Origin: JBBRYK01 sp038237665
GTDB lineage: Bacteria; Actinomycetota; Thermoleophilia; Gaiellales; Gaiellaceae
Length of the DNA stretch: 10,788 nt
Reading direction: 5' to 3'
NCBI GenBank assembly: GCA_038237665.1
Contig: JBBRYK010000089.1
Span: 1 to 10,788, forward strand
A model generated the notes under the pieces. The model had not been told where the DNA came from. It ran no database searches and saw only the letters and a program-made list of their open reading frames with translations. Position numbers and translations under genes: made by a program. Below are positions 5,206 to 10,788 of the stretch, one piece after another. Every line of letters starts with the position of its first letter. Position 1 is the first letter of the stretch.

Positions 5206-6156
5206 GTGTCCGACGCCTCCGCCATCCCTTCCGAGCAGGCTCCCCCGTACGAGCGGCGCCCCGCGCTCGGGTACCTCATGGTCTCGGCTGCGGCGATCCT
5301 GTTCGCGGTCAACGGAACTGTCGCGAAGATCGTTCTCTCGACCGGGATCTCGTCGTTTCGCCTCGCCCAGATCAGGTCGACGGGGGCGCTGCTCGGGCTC
5401 GCGGCCGTCGTGGTGCTCACGCGCCCGCAGACCCTTCGAACGACGCGCCGGGAGCTCCCTCACCTGATCGTGTTCGGAATCTGCGGAGTGGCACTCGTCC
5501 AGCTGCTCTACTTCCTGGCGATCCGCCGCCTACCGGTCGGAGTCGCGTTGCTGATCGAGTACCTGGCGCCGCTCCTGGTGGCGCTCTGGGCGCGCTTCGG
5601 GGCGCGCGAGACCGTCCGCCGGCACATCTGGGCGGCGCTCGCGCTCTGCCTCGTCGGTCTCTCGCTCGTCGTCGACCTCTGGAGCGGCGTAACGCTGAAC
5701 GGCACGGGCGTCGCCTTCGCGCTCCTCGGCGCGGTGTCGCTCGCCGTCTACCTCCTGCTCGCCGAGCGCTCGGTGGCGGGACGCGACTCGCTGTCGCTGC
5801 TCGCCTACGGCTTCCTCTTCGCCTCGCTCTTCTGGGCGGCGGTTCAGCCCTGGTGGTCGTTCCCCGCGAGGATCGTCGGCAGCGACGTGTCGCTCCTCGG
5901 CCGCTTCGACGCTTCGCTGCCGGTGTGGGCGCTGCTGATCTTCATGGTCCTGCTCGGGACGATGGCCCCGTTCGCGCTGATCGTCGGTTCGCTGCGCCAT
6001 CTTTCCGCGACGCGCGTGGGGATCGTGGCGATGCTCGAGCCCGTCGCCGGCGCGGTGGTCGCCTACGCGTGGCTCGGTGAGACCCTCGGCGGGATCCAGC
6101 TCGCCGGCGGCGCCGTCGTCCTCGCCGGGATCTTTCTGGCGCAAACAGCACGCTGA
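5206..6156 (+). CDS. EamA/DMT-superfamily permease
   Basis: A 316-residue inner-membrane transporter with the ten-helix, two-EamA-repeat layout of the drug/metabolite transporter superfamily (RhaT/YdcZ-like), usually exporters of amino acids or other small metabolites. Hydrophobic segments lie at about 21-38, 50-72, 87-104, 110-130, 141-158, 167-186, 197-213, 240-262, 267-288 and 295-313. The two repeats show matching end motifs: VGVALLIEYLAPLLVALWAR in the first and VGIVAMLEPVAGAVVAYAWL followed by GE in the second. The GTG at 5206 (SDASAIPSEQAPPYERRPAL before helix 1) has a weak TAGGGG element 3 nt before it. It is transcribed away from tRNA-Pro with only 23 nt between them. Substrate cannot be predicted. 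Confidence 0.9.
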   Translation: MSDASAIPSEQAPPYERRPALGYLMVSAAAILFAVNGTVAKIVLSTGISSFRLAQIRSTGALLGLAAVVVLTRPQTLRTTRRELPHLIVFGICGVALVQLLYFLAIRRLPVGVALLIEYLAPLLVALWARFGARETVRRHIWAALALCLVGLSLVVDLWSGVTLNGTGVAFALLGAVSLAVYLLLAERSVAGRDSLSLLAYGFLFASLFWAAVQPWWSFPARIVGSDVSLLGRFDASLPVWALLIFMVLLGTMAPFALIVGSLRHLSATRVGIVAMLEPVAGAVVAYAWLGETLGGIQLAGGAVVLAGIFLAQTAR

Positions 6157-6218
6157 ACATGCAGTTTCCTCACGAATTGCTCACAACGTCCTAAACATCT
6201 TGTACGGTTTTTGCGCTC

Positions 6219-6680
6219 TTGCGCCGACGAATCCTGCCTGTACTTCTCGTGCTCGCAGGCGTACTTCTCGTGGCTGCTCCGGCATCGGGGGGGTTGTCAC
6301 CATCCGAGAAGGCGCTGCTGAGCGTCATGAACGAAAGCCGGGCCGCGCATCGCCTACCGCCCTTCAAGGTCGATCCCCGACTCGAGCTGGCCGCGCGCGC
6401 ACACACCCGCGACATGGTCGAGCGGCGCTACTTCGACCACGGCCCGTTCGCCGACCGGATGGTGCGCTACCGCGTCCAGGGTCGCGTCATGGCCGAGAAC
6501 ATCGCCTGGTGGCCCGGCTACAGCATCGCCCGCGCGGTCGTGCGGATGTGGCTGAAGAGCTCGGAGCACCGCGCCAACCTCCTTCGCCCCGGATTCCGCC
6601 GCGTCGGCATCGCCGCGCTGAACGGCCTCTTGAACGGCAGCAAGGTGAAGATGGTTACCGCGGACTTCGCGGGCCGCTAA
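6219..6680 (+). CDS. Secreted CAP/SCP-domain protein
   Basis: A 153-residue exported protein. TTG at 6219 gives MRRRILPVLLVLAGVLLVAA, a signal peptide with three Arg, cut probably near APASG. The rest is one CAP (SCP/PR-1-like) domain: LSVMNESRAAHRLPPF (34-49), LELAARAHTRDM with His62, FDHGPF (72-77), MAENIAW with Glu93, the SSEHRANLL motif with Glu116 and His117, and FRRVGIA, ending VTADF. These are the conserved cavity residues of bacterial YkwD-like CAP proteins, whose biochemical role is mostly unknown. The 62-bp AT-rich stretch upstream holds a TACGGT hexamer (6203-6208) only 10 nt before the TTG and no Shine-Dalgarno, so a very short or absent leader is likely. Its stop is 8 bp from the stop of the convergent response regulator, with no terminator hairpin seen between them. 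Confidence 0.88.
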   Translation: MRRRILPVLLVLAGVLLVAAPASGGLSPSEKALLSVMNESRAAHRLPPFKVDPRLELAARAHTRDMVERRYFDHGPFADRMVRYRVQGRVMAENIAWWPGYSIARAVVRMWLKSSEHRANLLRPGFRRVGIAALNGLLNGSKVKMVTADFAGR

Positions 6681-6688
6681 GCTAAGCC

Positions 6689-7126
6689 CTAAGCCTGCTC
6701 GAGCAACGCACGGAGGGCCGCGAGCTTCTGGTGTCGCAGCTGGTCGCGCTCGCCGCGTGCCACCCGGTCGAGGAGGCCGCGGACGATCGGAGCCAGCTCG
6801 ACGGGGTTGAACGGCTTCGTCACGTATTCCATACCACCGAGGTCGAGCCCTCGCGCGCGATCGCGGAGCTCGGCGCGTGCGGTGAGGAAGACGATCGGGA
6901 TCTCCCCCGTGCCGTCGTCGTCCAGCAGTCGCTCCGCCACCTGCCAGCCGTCGAGCCCGGGCATCATCACGTCGAGGAGGATCACGTCGGGGCTGTCCTC
7001 GCGGGCCCTGTCGATGCCCTTCAGGCCGTCTTCGGCCTCCAGCACCTCCATGCCTTCCGCCTCGAGGTTGACGCGGCAGAGCAGCCGGATCGGCGCTTCG
7101 TCGTCGATCACCAAGACTCGCGTCAT
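6689..7126 (-). CDS. Single-domain response regulator (CheY-like receiver)
   Basis: A 145-residue receiver protein. The acidic pair Asp8-Asp9 (VLVIDDE), phospho-acceptor Asp52 (LLDVMMPGLDGW), Thr82 (VFLTAR) and Lys104 (YVTKPFNP) are all in place. After about residue 122 only a short charged helix remains (RVARGERDQLRHQKLAALRA), so there is no DNA-binding or enzymatic output domain; it must act through a partner or in a phosphorelay. The ATG at 7126 follows a G-rich GGGGGG element, and the gene starts 23 nt after the histidine kinase stop on the same strand, so the two are almost certainly cotranscribed and cognate. The Met-Glu-Tyr before the Lys (GMEYVTKPF) replaces the more usual GADDYLTKPF. 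Confidence 0.95.
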   Translation of the reverse strand: MTRVLVIDDEAPIRLLCRVNLEAEGMEVLEAEDGLKGIDRAREDSPDVILLDVMMPGLDGWQVAERLLDDDGTGEIPIVFLTARAELRDRARGLDLGGMEYVTKPFNPVELAPIVRGLLDRVARGERDQLRHQKLAALRALLEQA

Positions 7127-7149
7127 CTACCCCCCGCCCGGTCGAATCA

Positions 7150-10100
7150 CTACGTATGCCCGTTCTCGCGCAGATCATGCACAGCACCCGCGGCGGCAGC
7201 ACTCGGGGTGGTGGCCGGGATTGCGACCGCGAACCTCGAGCCCGAGCCCTCGCTCGAGTTGACGCTGATGCGGCCGCCCATCGCGGTGACGAGCTCCTGG
7301 GCGATGAAGAGGCCGAGGCCCGTGCCACCCAGGCGGCCCTCCCGGGCGGAGGCCTCCCCGCGGTAGAACTTCCGGAAGATCCGGTCCTGCTCGGCGTGCG
7401 GGATGCCGAGCCCCTCGTCCTCGACCTCCAGCTCCACCGCTCCGTTCCAGGAACGCGCCGAGACCGTCACCGTGCCGCCCTCGGGTGAGTACTTGACCGC
7501 GTTGTCGACCAGCTGGCTCAATACCTGGCGCAGCTTGTCGCCGTCGGCCTGCGCGTCGAGCGGCTCGTCGGGGAGCACGAGGACGAAGCGGTGGCTCAAG
7601 GTCTCCCCGCTCTCCTCGACACCGGCGACCACCTCGGCAACGATCGGTCTCACGTCGGTCGGAGCCAGCGTGACGACGAGGTCGCCGCTGTCGAGCCGGG
7701 CGACGTTCAGCAGCGAGTCGACGATGCGGGTCAGGCGCTCGGCCTCGGAGGCGATGTAGCCGAGGAAGGTCCGGCGCTCGTCGTCGCCGAAGGCAACGTC
7801 CGAGCGGAGAAGCGTCTCGGCGAAGCCGTAGATCGACGTCAGCGGCGTCCGCAGCTCGTGGGAAACCGCCGAGACGAACTCCGATTTCATCTGCTCGACC
7901 CCCCGCTCGGCCGAGATGTCGCGGAAGGCGAAGATCCGGCCCGACACCGCGCCGACCGGGTCGCGCATCACCGCCTCGGTCAGCGACAACCAGACACCCT
8001 CGTTCCCGCGGACGATCGACACGAGCCTGTTGCCGGCAGGTGCATCGCCCTCCGACTCGAGCTTGCGATGAAGGAGATCCACCGGTGGCCGTCCCAGGGC
8101 ATGCAGGGCCGGAACACCGGTGATGCCCTCTGCGGCCGCGTTCCAGAGCACGACCTTGCCCTCGCGGTCGACGGCGACGATACCGTCCGCGATGTTGGCG
8201 AGGATGGCCTCGCTCCGCTCCTTCTCCTGCGTCACGCTCTGATACAGCTCCGCGTTGGCGAGCGCCGATGCAGCGCCTCCCGCGAGGGCGGCCAGTGCGT
8301 CCACCTCCTCCTGCCGCCACGTGCGGGGTGCCCGGCTGTAGACGGCGAGTACCCCATCGGCCTCCGTGGTCGCGAGCGGCGCTCCGAGGTAACCCCTGAA
8401 ACCGGCCGCGAGAAGCGCATCGCCGCGCGCCTCCGGCCCCGCGTCGGCAACCGCGACCGGCTCGCCTGCTGCGACGACGTCGGCGGCAGGCCGCGAGCGC
8501 GCGGGCAGCCTGGAATCGAGCACCTCCTGCGCGGCGCCCGACACGGCCGCCACGACCAGATCGTCCCCGTCGAACACCGAGACGGCTGCGGCGTCGGCTC
8601 CCAGAAGCGCCTGGGCACGCTCGACCGCCTCGTCGAGCACCGCCGCCGGGTCGAGCTCTCTCGCCACGAGCCTGCCGCTCTGCGCCAGGAGCTGCGACAA
8701 CGCCCTGGCGTTGCGCTCGGTCTCGAAGAGCTCGGCGCGCTCGAGCGCACCGCGCGCGGCCTGCGCCAGGTGTCCGGCCAGCTCGAGCTCATCGTCGCTC
8801 AACTCGCGCTCCTCCTCGAACAGCACGACGGCGAGACCTCCGTGCTCGGTGCGTGGAACGGCAAGCGGGATCGCGAGGAGCGAGCGGTACCCGAGCTCCT
8901 CCCCCCATTGCGTCCAGTCGTCGCCGAAGCGCTCGTCGTCGGCGAGCCTCGACGCGGCGAGCGTCCGGCGGTCGCGCGCGGCAGCGGCGAGCATCGGCGT
9001 CGACGCGAGGACACCTTCGCCGAGCTTCGCGGCGGCGCTTTCCGCCAGTCCACACGAGCCGGCTGCTGTCAGTTCGAGCTCGCCCGGCGTGAGTACTACG
9101 GCCGCGGCCGCTCCCAGCGCGTCGCATGCCGCCTGGGCGACGGCGTCAACAGTCTCCACGATCGAGAGCGGCTCACCCAGGACGGCCGCGATGCGATAGA
9201 AGCCGCGCTCGATCCGTGCCTGCCGCGCCCGCTCCTCGAAACTCTCGGCGTTGCGCAACGCGAGCGACGCGAGGCTGGCGAAGGCCTCGAGCAGCACCGC
9301 GTCGGCCTCGGTGAACTTCCTCGCGGGGTCCTTCGTCCCCACGCCGAGGACTCCCCTGGTCTCGTTCGACCACGTCACCGGAGCCACCATCACCCCGCGA
9401 TAGTCGCGGTAGGCGTCGTGCTGGACGGGGCGCTCCACGGTCCCGTAGTCGTTGGAGACGGCCGGCCGGCGCGCCGCGATCGCCTCGCCGGCAAGCCCGT
9501 CGCCGATCGGGAATTCGAAACCGAGCAGGGACTCGGGAAGACCGTGCACCGCCGCGCACCGGAGTGTCCCGCGCCCGGGATCGACCAGGAAACAGTCGGC
9601 CGCATCCGCGTGCACGAGCGGGGCAACCTCGTCGACGAGCCGCTGCAGCACGGCCTCGAGCCGCAGCTCCGCGGTAACGACTCGAGCGGCTTTGAGCAGC
9701 GCCACCTGCTGCTCGAGGCGACGGCTGTTCTCGCGCAGAAGCTGCGCGGTATGGATCGCCAGCCCCGCCTCCCGGGCGACGGCCTCGGCAAGCGACACGT
9801 CCTCGGCCGACCACGGCCCCGCCTCGGCGCGGTGCAGCCCGAAGACCCCGATCATGCGATCGAAGACGAGAATCGGCGTGGCGAGAACCGAGTGAATGCC
9901 GAGGTCGAGCAGGGTTGCCCGGCCGCCGAGCGAGGCGTCCTCGAGCTCAGGGGCGAGGGCGACGTCCGCGAGCGCGACCGTCGTCCGGTTCCGCACCGCC
10001 AGGTTGGAGGCGGGCAGGCGGTCGGCGACGTCCCGAATCGGCGCCACCCCTTCCGCGTCCCACTCCGCGGCGATCGGCATCGAACGCGCCGCCTCGCCCA

Positions 10101-10788
10101 GGCGGATGAAGCAGCGGCTCACGCCCACCGCGCGTCCCGTCTCCTCGACCGCGACCCGAAGCACGGCGTCGAGGTCGAGCTCGGACCGGACTCGCCGGCC
10201 GATCGCGGCGACGAGCCGCTCGCGCTCGAGCGCATCGGCGAGCGCGGACGACGACCGCGTACGGTCGAGGGCCAGGGCAGCCTCGCCCGCAAGCGTCTGG
10301 AGGAGCGCCAGCTCCTCGGCGGAGAACGCCCTCGGCTCCCGCTGCGTCGCAACGACCACGACCGCAGTCACGCGGCCCCGGAATACGAGTGGGACGAAGG
10401 CCGCGCTCTTGGCGCCGACCTTGCTGACGAGCTCCCGGCGGAGGGCGGGTGAGCGCTCCGCGTCGTAGACGGACAGAGGCGCGGCCTCGAAGACGGCGCT
10501 GGCGATCCCGGAGGGTTGGCTGTGGAGATCGACGTCGAGCTCCCGCCACCACGCCTCCTCGCCGCCCGGGCCCTGGGCATGCAGCCCGGTGGCCGTGCGA
10601 CCGTCCTCGCTGATCAGGACAACGCCGGCGAAGTCCAGCGCAAAGCGTCGGCGGACATGATCGACCAGTACCTCTGCGATCGACGTCTGGTCCTCGCTTC
10701 GCCCGAGGGCCGCCGAGACCGCGGTGAGCGCGTGCAGCTCGAGCGCATCCAGCGTCGTGGCCGGTCCGCGCTCGCGGCTGTCCCCCGA
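7150..10788 (-). CDS. Soluble multi-GAF sensor histidine kinase (5' end outside window)
   Basis: The frame is open from the right edge to TAG at 7150, 1212 residues, with the N-terminus missing; the GTG at 10371 is internal, because GAF-like sequence continues upstream of it. Counted from the window edge, five GAF domains lie at about 13-178, 200-350, 365-515, 530-685 and 705-850, each joined to the next by a helical linker with coiled-coil character (e.g. ENSRRLEQQVALLKAARVV). A PAS domain (about 860-965, ILANIADGIVAVDREGKVV) precedes the HisKA domain with H-box SHELRTPLTSIYGF (His977, codon 7860-7858). The HATPase shows N-box LVDNAVKYSPEGG, G1 EDEGLGIP, F-box FRKFYRG and G2 GGTGLGLF, all intact. 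No membrane segment is visible, so it senses cytoplasmic signals; no ligand or chromophore site can be named. It is paired with the response regulator 23 nt downstream. Confidence 0.95.
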   Translation of the reverse strand, partial: SGDSRERGPATTLDALELHALTAVSAALGRSEDQTSIAEVLVDHVRRRFALDFAGVVLISEDGRTATGLHAQGPGGEEAWWRELDVDLHSQPSGIASAVFEAAPLSVYDAERSPALRRELVSKVGAKSAAFVPLVFRGRVTAVVVVATQREPRAFSAEELALLQTLAGEAALALDRTRSSSALADALERERLVAAIGRRVRSELDLDAVLRVAVEETGRAVGVSRCFIRLGEAARSMPIAAEWDAEGVAPIRDVADRLPASNLAVRNRTTVALADVALAPELEDASLGGRATLLDLGIHSVLATPILVFDRMIGVFGLHRAEAGPWSAEDVSLAEAVAREAGLAIHTAQLLRENSRRLEQQVALLKAARVVTAELRLEAVLQRLVDEVAPLVHADAADCFLVDPGRGTLRCAAVHGLPESLLGFEFPIGDGLAGEAIAARRPAVSNDYGTVERPVQHDAYRDYRGVMVAPVTWSNETRGVLGVGTKDPARKFTEADAVLLEAFASLASLALRNAESFEERARQARIERGFYRIAAVLGEPLSIVETVDAVAQAACDALGAAAAVVLTPGELELTAAGSCGLAESAAAKLGEGVLASTPMLAAAARDRRTLAASRLADDERFGDDWTQWGEELGYRSLLAIPLAVPRTEHGGLAVVLFEEERELSDDELELAGHLAQAARGALERAELFETERNARALSQLLAQSGRLVARELDPAAVLDEAVERAQALLGADAAAVSVFDGDDLVVAAVSGAAQEVLDSRLPARSRPAADVVAAGEPVAVADAGPEARGDALLAAGFRGYLGAPLATTEADGVLAVYSRAPRTWRQEEVDALAALAGGAASALANAELYQSVTQEKERSEAILANIADGIVAVDREGKVVLWNAAAEGITGVPALHALGRPPVDLLHRKLESEGDAPAGNRLVSIVRGNEGVWLSLTEAVMRDPVGAVSGRIFAFRDISAERGVEQMKSEFVSAVSHELRTPLTSIYGFAETLLRSDVAFGDDERRTFLGYIASEAERLTRIVDSLLNVARLDSGDLVVTLAPTDVRPIVAEVVAGVEESGETLSHRFVLVLPDEPLDAQADGDKLRQVLSQLVDNAVKYSPEGGTVTVSARSWNGAVELEVEDEGLGIPHAEQDRIFRKFYRGEASAREGRLGGTGLGLFIAQELVTAMGGRISVNSSEGSGSRFAVAIPATTPSAAAAGAVHDLRENGHT

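Noticed and set aside
7591..10452. A 953-codon open frame on the plus strand opposite the histidine kinase
   Set aside because: Its product is compositionally odd (Arg, Gly, Glu, His rich) with no domain, while the minus frame encodes clear GAF, PAS, HisKA and HATPase motifs; long antisense frames are expected in high-GC genes.

Overview
The window is high-GC bacterial chromosome, almost fully coding, with frequent GTG and TTG starts and strong G/C preference at third codon positions. The families present (YWAEG-type helix-turn-helix protein, RTX repeats joined to a sialidase-like domain, a kinase with serial GAF domains, a CAP-domain exoprotein) and the codon style fit a soil or aquatic actinobacterium of the Thermoleophilia type (Gaiellales/Solirubrobacterales). 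That placement is an inference from style and family recognition.

Layout. Left edge: a 3'-truncated helix-turn-helix gene behind tRNA-Gly(TCC), both minus. Then a plus-strand CtaG-type cytochrome oxidase assembly protein, whose 3' end overlaps a small predicted lipoprotein on the minus strand. Upstream of the lipoprotein is a minus-strand catabolic operon that starts from a clear TTGACA/TAGGGT promoter at about 3541-3570. In order it holds a 34-residue leader ORF (probably leaderless), a DapA-family aldolase/lyase with no ATG/GTG/TTG start, and a proline dehydrogenase-like flavoenzyme coupled to it through a GTGA overlap. The dehydrogenase has Ala where proline-specific enzymes keep a Tyr. 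With the DapA-family partner this points to hydroxyproline-type rather than plain proline oxidation.

Middle: a decayed plus-strand pseudogene (signal peptide, six RTX nonapeptides, fragments of a sialidase-like domain with deletions and frameshifts) ends at two palindromes sharing the 15-bp core GTAACACTGTGTTAC. A secreted M15-type D,D-peptidase gene (minus) begins only 4 nt after the 3' end of tRNA-Pro(TGG). A plus-strand EamA/DMT exporter and a small secreted CAP-domain protein follow.

Right third: a two-component system on the minus strand. A very long soluble histidine kinase (at least five GAF domains, PAS, HisKA, HATPase; N-terminus beyond the window) is followed 23 nt later by a single-domain response regulator. 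Several genes lack a convincing Shine-Dalgarno and have start codons at or near a predicted transcription or processing point, which suggests frequent leaderless translation. No insertion sequences, CRISPR arrays or phage genes were seen, and no gene-free stretch exceeds about 300 bases.
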